Assembly: GCA_964617665.1 (NCBI GenBank)
Contig: CAZUAH010000140.1
Coordinates: forward strand, 1 to 28,340
Reading direction: 5' to 3'
Origin: JADHUC01 sp964617665
GTDB lineage: Bacteria; Planctomycetota; Planctomycetia; Pirellulales; Pirellulaceae
DNA: 28,340 nt
Shown here piece after piece: positions 16,144-24,900 of this stretch. The notes beneath the pieces were generated by a model that ran no database searches, was not told the origin of the DNA, and saw only the letters and a list, made by a program, of their open reading frames with translations. Position 1 is the stretch's first letter, and every line of letters begins with the position of its first letter. Position numbers and translations under genes: made by a program.

Positions 16144-16216
16144 CGGGAGGGCGAGGCTCCTGCCGAGCCGGAAACCAAGCCCCGAGTGGCGGCTCAGCAG
16201 GAGCTTCGCCCTCCCG
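16144..16216. repeat. REP-like dispersed palindrome of planctomycete type
   Basis: Two 26-bp arms (16144-16169, beginning CGGGAGGGCGAGG, and 16191-16216, ending CGCCCTCCCG) pair with only two mismatches around a 21-nt loop. Reverse-frame reading gives EGEAPAEP and forward-frame reading GSAGASPSR, peptides I recall from many spuriously annotated planctomycete ORFs, which points to a multicopy repeat. It sits between convergent genes (FtsX permease and GH95) and could stop transcription from both sides, though there is no T-tract. Only one copy is seen in the window. The rest of 16066-16256 holds nothing recognisable. Confidence 0.75.
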
Positions 16217-16256
16217 AAAAGACCCGTCCCTTGAAGTTCTGACAGAGCCGATAGTC

Positions 16257-18623
16257 TCACTCGAAACGCACTTGACACATGTCTCCTGCGTCGAGTTGGA
16301 CCTCGACGCGACCTTCGTCATCGGGCCGAATCGGGATGTTTCTGTCGCCACAGGCAACTTTGGCGATCTGGTGGCCTTTTGGCGGACGGATCTTGTGGCT
16401 GCCGTTGACGCTTGCCTGAAGAGTCGCCTTGACGGCGCGACCGTCCTTCCAGGCGATGTCCACTTCCAGACCGCCGCGGGCTCGGAGACCATTGACACTG
16501 CCGGTGGCCCAGACTTCGCTGGGCCACGCTGGGAGGATGGCGATCTCTCCGGCGTGGCTCTGCAGGAGCATCTCCGCAATGCCAGCGGCTCCGCCGAAAT
16601 TCCCGTCGATCTGGAACGGCGGGTGGGCATCGAACATGTTCGGATAGGTGCGACCGGGCGTTAACAGGTTCGACAGCAGCCGGTAAGCTCGCGCGCCGTC
16701 CTCGAATCGAGCCCAGAAGTTGATCTTCCATGCCAGGCTCCATCCTGTGCCGCCGTCGCCGCGGAACTCCAGCGACTTCTTGGCGGCTGCACACAGATCT
16801 GGCGTACCTCGCGTTGTGATCTCCCAACCAGGATGCAGTCCCCACAAGTGCGATACGTGACGGTGTTGGTTTTTGGGGTTGTCCTTGTCTTCAAGCCACT
16901 CTTGGAGTTGTCCGTGCTGGCCGATTTGATTCGGAGCGATGCGAGGAATCAACCCGGCTAATTTTTCGCGGAAATCATCGTCGATGTCCAGTTCTTCGGC
17001 GGCTTGGACACAGTAACGAAACAGGCTACGGATGATCTGGTGATCCATGGTCGGTCCAGCCACCAGTCCGCCGATTTCAGGCGAGTTCGACGGCGCGCTA
17101 ACCAGATGGCCCGACCGCGGATCTTCGACAAGGAACTCTGCGAAGAACTCTGCGGCACCTTTCATCACAGGGTAGGCGCGCTTGGCAAGAAACTCTCTGT
17201 CGCCGGTGAATCGGTACCGTTCCCAGAGATGCTGGCACAGCCATGCTCCGCCCGTGGGCCAGATTCCATGGTTCGACGCGTTGATCGGAGCCGTTCCTCT
17301 CCACACATCCGTGTTGTGATGAAGCACCCATCCACGACATCCGTAGTGGTTCTGTGCTGTCTTCCCACCGGATTCGACCAAATCATCCAACATGTCGAAC
17401 AAAGGCTCGTGACACTCCGACAGCCCCGTCACTTCAGCCGGCCAGTAGTTCATCTCGGTATTGATGTTGGTCGTCCACTTGCATTCCCATGGCGGATTCA
17501 GTTGCTCGTTCCAAATACCCTGGAGGTTTGCCGGCTGGCTGCCCGGTCGGCTGCTGGAAATCAACAGGTAGCGACCGTACTGAAAGTACAACGAAGCCAA
17601 GTGTGGATCGTTCTGATTGGTAAACTCGCGAATTCGCTGGTCGGTGGGCTGCTTGACGGCATCTGTCGACCCTAGGTCCAGCGAAACGCGTCGGAATAGG
17701 CTGCCGTAGTCGGCCAAGTGAGCGTCGCGCAGTTTGGCGTAGGACTTATCGGCCACAGCCTCGATGGTTCCGCTTGTCAGGCTGGCGGGATCCCCGCTCA
17801 CATCGTTGTACTTCCGGTAACTGGTCGCCCCCGCAAGCACCAACGTGGCAGCGTCCGCCTTGCTCACAGCAATATGTCCGTCTTTCGCCTCGACCGTTCC
17901 GCCCTCAGGCTTAACCAGCAGGCGTGCCGCGTACTTCAAAACACTGGGCAGCGTCAAACCAGTACGTTTCTGTTCATACTCTTTGAGCCCGCCTCGCAAG
18001 AGCAGTTGATTTGCCGCAGCGACTTCGACTTCCGGATCGGGATGAGGCGTCGAGAGTTTGACGCGAAACGAGATTTTCCCAGGTTGATCGCACGTCAGAC
18101 GAACGACGATCGCTTGATCCGGATAGCTGGCAAACACCTCTCGCGTGAACGTGGCGCCGCCCGTCTGGTAGCGAACCGTCACCGTTGCCGCGTCCAGATC
18201 CAATTGTCTTTCGTAGTCGGTCACAGCCTTGTGAGGAAACTCGAACTCCACATCGCCGAACGGTTGATAGGCCATTTGCCGGAGCGGCACACTCATAAAG
18301 TGCTCCATAGCCAGTCGCTCGGCCTCTCGTTGTTTGCCCTCGAACAGCAGTTTTCGAATCGTCGGCAGATGATCCTTGGCGCCAGAATGCGAGTAATCGC
18401 GTGGCCCGCCGGTCCACAGCGTGTCCTCGTTGAATTGAAGCCGTTCGACGTCGACGCCGCCGAACACCATCGCACCTAACCGCCCGTTGCCCACAGGCAA
18501 TGCCTCGATCCACTTCTCCGCAGGCTCTGGGTACCAGAGCATCAGTGGTCCCACATCGGCAGTGGCTGCCGAGCCAACGAGCACGAGGGCTGTCGCGATA
18601 ACGATACGAAGTTTCTTCTGCAT
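16257..18623 (-). CDS. Exported glycoside hydrolase family 95 alpha-L-fucosidase-like enzyme
   Basis: The ATG at 18623 is preferred to 18650 because AGGAG lies 7 nt upstream and the 788-residue product opens with a signal peptide (MQKKLRIVIATALVLVGS, ending ATA). The mature start LWYPEPAEKWIEALPVGNGRLGAM (LWYPEPAEKWIEAL then PVGNGRLGAM) and the NEDTLWTGGPRDY block are hallmarks of GH95. Residues matching the inverting mechanism of the Bifidobacterium AfcA family are N386 and N388 (TTNINTEMNYW), E516 (PSNSPE) and D673 (FQIDGNFGG). The all-alpha barrel lies at about 320-700, flanked by beta domains. GH95 enzymes cleave alpha-1,2-L-fucosides, and some act on L-galactosides. Likely periplasmic or surface located. 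It lies downstream of fabI with a 220-nt gap, so it probably has its own promoter. Confidence 0.88.
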   Translation of the reverse strand: MQKKLRIVIATALVLVGSAATADVGPLMLWYPEPAEKWIEALPVGNGRLGAMVFGGVDVERLQFNEDTLWTGGPRDYSHSGAKDHLPTIRKLLFEGKQREAERLAMEHFMSVPLRQMAYQPFGDVEFEFPHKAVTDYERQLDLDAATVTVRYQTGGATFTREVFASYPDQAIVVRLTCDQPGKISFRVKLSTPHPDPEVEVAAANQLLLRGGLKEYEQKRTGLTLPSVLKYAARLLVKPEGGTVEAKDGHIAVSKADAATLVLAGATSYRKYNDVSGDPASLTSGTIEAVADKSYAKLRDAHLADYGSLFRRVSLDLGSTDAVKQPTDQRIREFTNQNDPHLASLYFQYGRYLLISSSRPGSQPANLQGIWNEQLNPPWECKWTTNINTEMNYWPAEVTGLSECHEPLFDMLDDLVESGGKTAQNHYGCRGWVLHHNTDVWRGTAPINASNHGIWPTGGAWLCQHLWERYRFTGDREFLAKRAYPVMKGAAEFFAEFLVEDPRSGHLVSAPSNSPEIGGLVAGPTMDHQIIRSLFRYCVQAAEELDIDDDFREKLAGLIPRIAPNQIGQHGQLQEWLEDKDNPKNQHRHVSHLWGLHPGWEITTRGTPDLCAAAKKSLEFRGDGGTGWSLAWKINFWARFEDGARAYRLLSNLLTPGRTYPNMFDAHPPFQIDGNFGGAAGIAEMLLQSHAGEIAILPAWPSEVWATGSVNGLRARGGLEVDIAWKDGRAVKATLQASVNGSHKIRPPKGHQIAKVACGDRNIPIRPDDEGRVEVQLDAGDMCQVRFE

Positions 18624-18630
18624 GTTGCTT

Positions 18631-18635
18631 CTCCT
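18631..18635 (-). promoter_or_regulatory. Ribosome binding site of the GH95 gene
   Basis: On the minus strand AGGAG is followed by the 7-nt spacer AAGCAAC and the ATG at 18623. This decides against the ATG 27 nt upstream, which would add nine polar residues before the signal peptide. Confidence 0.65.
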
Positions 18636-18843
18636 GCACCAACGTGACATGTTTCAGCCTTGGGCCAACTAGTGCGTGTCGCACGGACGTGTCGCGTCTC
18701 CGGCGCCGTGAATCATAGGTCCAAACGGCGAAAGACCCGCTACGGTTATCCCGAACGCGGTCTAGTGTAGCGAAGAGGCGCACGTTTATCGACCAATTAG
18801 CGGCAAAGCGTGGCCAGAGGAGGTTTGGCGGGCGTTAGCCCAA

Positions 18844-19689
18844 CTAAATGAGGCCACCCGACTCTACTGGCGGATCTCGCAGAGCATCGATGAGCCGTCC
18901 AGGCGACCCCATCATGTTGTAGCCACTGTCGACGTGGAGAATCTCTCCGGTGATACCGTCAGACATATCTGATAGCAGGAACGCGCCGGTGCGGCCAACC
19001 TCCTTCTGCGTGATGTTGCGGCCCAGCGGAGACATGAACTTGTACAATTGAAGCATGTCGTTGACAGCGGCCGCCGAGCTTGCCAGAGTCTTAAGTGGAC
19101 CGGCACTCAACGCATTGACTCGGATTCCAAGCGGTCCCAGGTCAAAGGCCAGATAACGCACAGCTGCCTCCAATGCGGCCTTACAAATTCCCATGACATT
19201 GTAGCCCGGCACGCACTTTTCACCGCCGAAGTACGTCATCGCTGCAATCGCCGCACGCTTGCTCATGATGTCTTTCGCAGCGTTCACTACCGCGAGCAAG
19301 CTGTATGCGCTAATCTCCATCGCCAAGTTGAAGCCGTCTCGGCTGGTCTCGCAGGTGGGACGCCCCAGGTCCGCACGATCTGCAAACGCGATCGAATGAA
19401 GCACGAAATCGATCGTGCCGAATTCGTCGGCGGCTATCTTCATCACCTGGGCGATTTGATCGTCGTCCTGGACGTTCAAAGGCACGAGAAACTTGGCTTG
19501 AGGGTATTCCTCGACGCATTGGGCCACGCGACGACGGTTCTTCTTCCGCTCGTCGTCTGGACGGTCTGGCAAGTGTGTAAAGCCGCATTCGCCTCCTTGG
19601 TCCATGATCGTTTTGGCAATGGCCCACGCGATCGATCGATCGTTAGCCACGCCCAGGATTAGCCCCTTCTTGCCCGCAAAAAGTCCCAT
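18844..19689 (-). CDS. fabI: Enoyl-[acyl-carrier-protein] reductase (NADH), FabI
   Basis: FabI catalyses the last reduction of each fatty acid elongation cycle (trans-2-enoyl-ACP to acyl-ACP) in the cytoplasm. The 281-residue product from ATG 19689 (GGGAG 10 nt upstream) matches family length and starts MGLFAGKKGLILGVANDRSI, with the FabI-type nucleotide loop. The catalytic pair is Y163 and K170 in YNVMGICK (Tyr-x6-Lys), followed by the RVNALSAGPLKTLA block and IDFVLHSIAFA. The Gly that follows HSI in E. coli is Ala here, as I recall for Bacillus-type FabI. A longer reading from ATG 19773 has an even better SD (AGGAGG, 11 nt) but adds 28 residues foreign to the family. Divergent from the sigma-54-type regulator gene. 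Confidence 0.92.
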   Translation of the reverse strand: MGLFAGKKGLILGVANDRSIAWAIAKTIMDQGGECGFTHLPDRPDDERKKNRRRVAQCVEEYPQAKFLVPLNVQDDDQIAQVMKIAADEFGTIDFVLHSIAFADRADLGRPTCETSRDGFNLAMEISAYSLLAVVNAAKDIMSKRAAIAAMTYFGGEKCVPGYNVMGICKAALEAAVRYLAFDLGPLGIRVNALSAGPLKTLASSAAAVNDMLQLYKFMSPLGRNITQKEVGRTGAFLLSDMSDGITGEILHVDSGYNMMGSPGRLIDALRDPPVESGGLI

Positions 19690-19857
19690 TCGTCTATATC
19701 TCCCTTCGCTTTCGCGATGATGCCCATAAGGCGGCACCACAACAACATAGCGAGTCACACTGATTCGCACCATTCCGTTTATCACCTCCTGACCGCAATC
19801 GCCCTCTTGTCTTTCACAGGCAGCCTGAAACAATGGATCTGTATCCCATTTGATTCG
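19690..19857. promoter_or_regulatory. Divergent intergenic region between fabI and the activator gene
   Basis: This 168-nt gap must hold promoters for both genes. On the minus strand it contains AGGAGGTGAT (about 19781-19790), a near-complete anti-16S match, 11 nt before an ATG (19773) in frame with fabI. I see no clear sigma-70 pair and no TGGCAC-N5-TTGC sigma-54 site. Confidence 0.35.
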
Positions 19858-21840
19858 ATGGCAGGCATCAAAGTGAATACAGTCGAATGCCTCCCGTGTT
19901 TAGATGCTGGAGTTTTACCCTTGAATACCGAATTGTCCGGTCAGCAGCCCGAGACGCTTGGAATCCTGTCTAAACAACTTCTTTTCCTGGCGGCGGAGTG
20001 CGACGACCCTGGAGCTTTCCTTGAAGAGACTCTCTCTTTGACGATGGCAGCGGGTGGCGGCGACCACATCGCCCTTGTCCGAGGCGAGCGGGGAAAATGG
20101 CACAGTTTGGCCTGTGCCGGTCTGGCGAGAGAACCACCGATCGAATTGCTGGCTGACGCACTGGATCGGGAAGGAGTTGTAAGTGAAGGCGACTGGTCAG
20201 TCGCTCCACTCACACAGCGAACCTCGCCCGGCGAGGTATTGGCAGTCCATCTGGCCGAGTCGAAATCCGGACGCCAAATTGCGAATGTTTCCGCGCTGGT
20301 CACGCTGCTGGATCCTGCTCTGCAATCCATTCGGCTGCGGCATCGACAGCATCGGCGAATCGATCGCCTGCAGACGATCCTCGAAATCGCAGGCCGGTGG
20401 AAGCAGACCCAACGGACGGACGAGCTATTACGGCAAATCGCCGAGGCGTCCACACAACTACTTTCGGCCGAACGGGCGAGCATTTTCTTGTGGGACAAGC
20501 CCAATCGGTCGCTGGTCGCTCGCCCTGCGTTGGGAGTGGAAGGCGAGGAGCTGCGCATTGCCGACGATGTAGGGGTGGTTGGTCAAGTTGTTCACACGGG
20601 CGAACCCCGACGAGTGGACATGGACGAGGGGAAGAGAGAAATCGACCACCGTGTGGACAAGCAACTCGGCTTTCAGACGCGCAACCTGCTATGCGTTCCG
20701 TTAAGATCTTCCGCGGACGAATTATTCGGTGCGTTCGAATTGATGAACAAGGTCGATGGCAACTTCACGGATGAAGACCAAGCGGCCTTGACGGAATTAG
20801 CGACCCATGCGGGGATCGCTCTAGAGAACTCGCAGCAATACGAGCAGCTGCTTAAGGCTCGCCAACAGATGACTGATCAGGCGGCTGCAGGGGTGCGTCT
20901 GATCGGCGAGAGCCCGGCAATCGAGGCCTTGCGTTCGACCGTGGGCCGCATCGCCGACACTGACTTGGCGATCCTGATTCAAGGCGAAAACGGCACGGGC
21001 AAGGAGGTGATCAGCCAGTTGATTCACTATCTCAGCGGCCGCCGCAACGAACCTCTGGTAGCGGTCAACTGCGCAGCTTTGACCGAGACACTGCTAGAGA
21101 GCGAGTTATTCGGCCACGAGAAAGGGGCCTTCACGGACGCCCACGAGGCTCGCCCCGGCAAATTTGAGCTGGCAAGCGGCGGTACGTTGTTTCTGGACGA
21201 AATTGGCGAAATGAGTCTGGGCGGACAGGCGAAAATGCTACGCGTGATCGAGGAAAAGGTGGTCGTTCGCGTCGGCGGCTCCAGGCCGATTCACACGGAT
21301 GCCCGAGTGGTGGCGGCGACTAACAAGAACCTTGCTCAAAGAGTGCGAGAGAAGCAGTTCCGGGAGGACCTATTTTTCCGCTTGAACGTCGTCACGCTCG
21401 AATTGCCACCGCTACGTGAACGCGGGGACGACATTTTGCTGCTGGCCGAGCATTTTCTACGAGACTTCTGTGTTAAGGCCCGTCGGAAGTTCCCGAAGTT
21501 CTCGGCGGCTGCGCGAAAACGACTGCTCACCCATGCATGGCCGGGCAATGTTCGGGAGCTGCGAAATTTGATGGAACGGTTGGCATACTTGTCCCAGGGT
21601 GACAAGATCGATGCCGACGAACTGGCGTTCATCCTCGCGCCAGACTCGCAGTCGTCGGCCATCTTCTCGATGGATCTGCCTCTGACCGAAGCCACCCGGC
21701 AGTTCCAAATCGAGTACATCGCCAAACACATCGAAAGAGCACGCGGCAACATGACCGACGCCGCAGGGCGGCTTGGGTTGCATCGCTCGAATCTGTACCG
21801 CAAAATGCGACAACTTGAAATGAAGACGGACGACGAGTAG
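19858..21840 (+). CDS. GAF-domain sigma-54-type transcriptional activator
   Basis: From ATG 19858 the product has 660 residues. A less conserved N-terminal region (1-165) precedes a GAF domain (about 170-325, from LQTILEIAGRWK to THAGIALENSQQYE). The AAA+ domain (about 345-575) has Walker A GENGTGKE (376-383), Walker B LFLDEIGE (444-451) and the FREDLFFRLN block. The sigma-54 contact loop reads GAFTDA (423-428) instead of GAFTGA. A Fis-type helix-turn-helix ends the protein (about 630-655, MTDAAGRLGLHRSNLYRKM). Such proteins bind upstream sites and remodel sigma-54 polymerase by ATP hydrolysis. GAF would sense a small ligand. The ATG lacks an SD. TTG at 19921 has GGAG 8 nt before it and may be the real start. 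The GH2-like gene begins 109 nt downstream. Confidence 0.85.
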   Translation: MAGIKVNTVECLPCLDAGVLPLNTELSGQQPETLGILSKQLLFLAAECDDPGAFLEETLSLTMAAGGGDHIALVRGERGKWHSLACAGLAREPPIELLADALDREGVVSEGDWSVAPLTQRTSPGEVLAVHLAESKSGRQIANVSALVTLLDPALQSIRLRHRQHRRIDRLQTILEIAGRWKQTQRTDELLRQIAEASTQLLSAERASIFLWDKPNRSLVARPALGVEGEELRIADDVGVVGQVVHTGEPRRVDMDEGKREIDHRVDKQLGFQTRNLLCVPLRSSADELFGAFELMNKVDGNFTDEDQAALTELATHAGIALENSQQYEQLLKARQQMTDQAAAGVRLIGESPAIEALRSTVGRIADTDLAILIQGENGTGKEVISQLIHYLSGRRNEPLVAVNCAALTETLLESELFGHEKGAFTDAHEARPGKFELASGGTLFLDEIGEMSLGGQAKMLRVIEEKVVVRVGGSRPIHTDARVVAATNKNLAQRVREKQFREDLFFRLNVVTLELPPLRERGDDILLLAEHFLRDFCVKARRKFPKFSAAARKRLLTHAWPGNVRELRNLMERLAYLSQGDKIDADELAFILAPDSQSSAIFSMDLPLTEATRQFQIEYIAKHIERARGNMTDAAGRLGLHRSNLYRKMRQLEMKTDDE

Positions 21841-21932
21841 CCTCACAGGCAGACACGGTATCCGCGAGGCCAGCCATCCGTGCCCGGTTATTGCCCACCG
21901 ATGCAATCCCGCCACACGCCACCTTCCATCCC

Positions 21933-21940
21933 AAAAGGAG
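21933..21940 (+). promoter_or_regulatory. Ribosome binding site of the GH2-like gene
   Basis: AAAAGGAG is followed by a 9-nt spacer and ATG at 21950. This fixes the start directly before the signal peptide and disfavours the second in-frame ATG at 21956. Confidence 0.6.
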
Positions 21941-21949
21941 CGACAACGC

Positions 21950-24900
21950 ATGAGTATGGGACGACTCTTCGTTTTCATGGTTCTTCTACTGGCGACCTCT
22001 AGTGGCAAAGCCATTGACTATGCCTGGTTCGAGGGCGAGGAACCAACTACTACACCGAAGTTGAAACGTGGGGAGGGTATCGAGAAGCTCTCGCGCGAGA
22101 ACGGCTTCGGCTACGACGGTTGGGGACGCACCTGGATAATTTCCGGCGAGAAAATGCTGCACGTGGGTCTGCAAAGCGGCGAAGTGGACAAGTTCATGCC
22201 GGACGAGGGCATGGTCTTCGGCTACGATTTTCAGCTTGCCAAACGCGGCCGACAGAACATCTGGGCCCGAATCGGCTATGAGTGGGTCCGGAACGATTTC
22301 CAGTGGCGAATCGACGGCGGGCCGTGGAAGACGTGTTCGCGCAATACGCCGACAACGAACATCCAGCCAATCCAGACGTGGAACGAATTGGCTTGGATCA
22401 AGCTGGGCGAGTTGGACTTGAATCCCGGCAAACATCGTTTCGAAACGCGGCACTACAGCTACAAAGAAGTGGACAAACGGGGCAACGAGCGAACCGCTCG
22501 CATCCTGCACATGTTGGACGCTGTTTGCATTACACCCGATGTCTTTCGCCCGAACGGCAAATGGAAACCGGACGCCGATCACCAGACCGAGGAAGACAAG
22601 ATGGCGGCGGCGCACGTCTTCAACGTGAACGCGTCCGACGATTCGGCCGAGCGAGTCGAGACTGTCTTGGACGGTTGGTGGACGACAGCCGCCTGGGACG
22701 AAAATGACGTGGCCGACGAGAGCCGGTTGCAGCCAACGACGAAGTTACCCAACTTGGAAACGCTTGCCTGGTACGGCTACCAGGTGCCGGAGGATCGCGA
22801 CGCGCAAAGGCCGGAAATGGGTTTCTCGCATCGTTATCTGGTACGCACGTACTTGGACGTGCCTGAATCATTGGATGGCCGCGGATTCTTCCTTGATTTC
22901 CAGGATTTCAACTTGACGGCCAGCGTGTTCGTTAACGGGCGATTCTGCGATTTCTCGAAGGCCCATTCGACAAGTTGGCAGTGCGATGTTAGCCGCGCAG
23001 TGCAACCGGGGCAGAAGAACGAGTTGGTGGTCGTCTTCAAGGACGCCTACTACGGTCTCAGCACGAAGTACGCGCAAGGAGTCGAAAAGGAACGCGGACC
23101 TCGGCGTTTCTGGAATCTCCCGCGAAGCATCCTCTCGCATATGTCGGGCGGCCAGCACTTGGATATGCCAACCGCATGGGACACACGTACTGGGATTCTA
23201 GAGCCGGTCACGCTGGTCGTCAGTGGGCCAGCTTACACGACTGACGTCTTCTGCAAGCCGTCCGTCGAAAAGAAAGAACTCGGCCTGGAGATCAGCCTAA
23301 TCAACCCTTCCGATGAGCAGGTCACGCTACAGGTAGAAAACGAAGTTGTGCCGTGGAATCAAGGACGAGGCGGCAAGGCGGCAAGAACGTTTCGATCGCA
23401 AACAGTACGGCTCGGCGCTCGACAGATGGAAACGATCGACTTAAGTGAAAATTGGGCTGACCCCGTGCTTTGGTGGCCGGACCGGCCGCATTTATATTGG
23501 GTCGTGACTCGGCTGAAACGCGATGGTAAAGTGATCGACGTGAAGAAGACGCGATTCGGTTTTCGCGAGTGGAAGTGGGACAGCCATCTGTTCACGCTGA
23601 ACGGCGTCAAATGGCAGATGTGGGCCGACACCAATTACACGGACAGCCCGCAGAGCTTCATCGAGTTGTGCAAGACTAGCCACATGAATCAGATGCGCTA
23701 CTGGCGCCGCGGCATGTGGGTCGGCATGACACGACGTCAAGTGCTGGACTACTTTGACGAAGTGGGCATGATCGTCCGCAGTTCTGGAGTGTTTGACGGC
23801 CAAGGGGCCAACTACGGCGGTGGCTTGCGTGTCGAGGACACATCGCGGCCAAAGGACGAACGCGGTCGATACCCGCGCAAAGCCAAGCCGGAATTGTTCG
23901 ACAACTGGAAACATCAGATGTCGGCATGGGTCCGCGAGGAACGCAATCATCCTTGCGTGTACATATGGTCTATCGAAAACGAGATTACCTATATCAATGC
24001 AAACAACCTTGGCCAGTGGGCCGAGGCGGAGCCGGCGATTCGCGACGCGGCCGAGCATGTGATGCGATTGGATCCGACGCGCCCGGCCATGGTAGACGGC
24101 GGCAACGCGCTGCGCGATGAGTCACTGCCGGTCAACGGAGCTCATTACACGGAGTTCATGGGCGTTAGCTTCCGCGACTTCCCGGACGCCGCATATACGC
24201 GGGACCACTTCTACAACACGCTGCAACGCGATGCGTGGCGGATGGTACCGGATCGGCCGATCATGAAAGGCGAAATTTACTTCGCCAACGGTTATCCGCC
24301 GGAACGGTTTGCCACGATCGGCGGCGATCGCTGCTTCATCGGTGTCGGCCAGACGATGGAGGCTCGCGGTTTGTGGGGGAAGATGCTTTCTGAAGGCTAC
24401 CGCTGGTCCGAGGTAGCGAGCTGGCATTTTTGGATGACAAACAGCGAGCGTCAGTACTACAACAGTTGGAGTCCCGTCGCTGTGCTGTGTCGGCAATGGA
24501 ACTGGACCTTCGGAACGGGGCGCAAAGTGGATCGCACGCTGAAGGTGTTCAACAGCACAAGTCAATCAGATCCGATCGACGTGAGCTGGAACGTCAAGTT
24601 GGCGGGGAAAGTGACAGCCAATGGCTCGCGGCGCTTCCAAGTCGCACCCGGCGAGGCTGAGGAATTCAGGATTGCCTTCACTGTGCCTGCGGTTGTATCG
24701 CGAACGAACGGCGAGTTCATTCTGTCGGCAAGACGCGATGGGGAAGAAGTCTTCAGCGATGTCAAACCTATGTCCGTTATCGCACCAAATGGGATCGCGA
24801 AACCACGACTTGCTGAAGCAGATCTGGCGGTATTCGACCCCGAAGGCGACGTCAAAGCGTATCTGAACAAGCGCGGCATCGCGTTCACCAACATGCCGGC

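Noticed and set aside
16062..16664. 200-codon + strand ORF and 164-codon - strand ORF across the REP-like palindrome
   Set aside because: Both run through the repeat and into the antisense or alternate frame of the GH95 gene. Their EGEAPAEP/GSAGASPSR segments are the signature of translated repeat DNA.
18651..18843. Possible dispersed repeat between fabI and the GH95 gene (GGGCTAACGCCC and TTAGCGGC pieces)
   Set aside because: Only a 4-bp hairpin stem is certain, and the two pieces do not form a clear inverted repeat. A genome-wide copy count would be needed to support it.
21841..21949. Search for a sigma-54 promoter before the GH2-like gene
   Set aside because: GTGCCCGGTTATTGCCC looked suggestive, but the spacing between the GG and GC elements is too short for a -24/-12 promoter.
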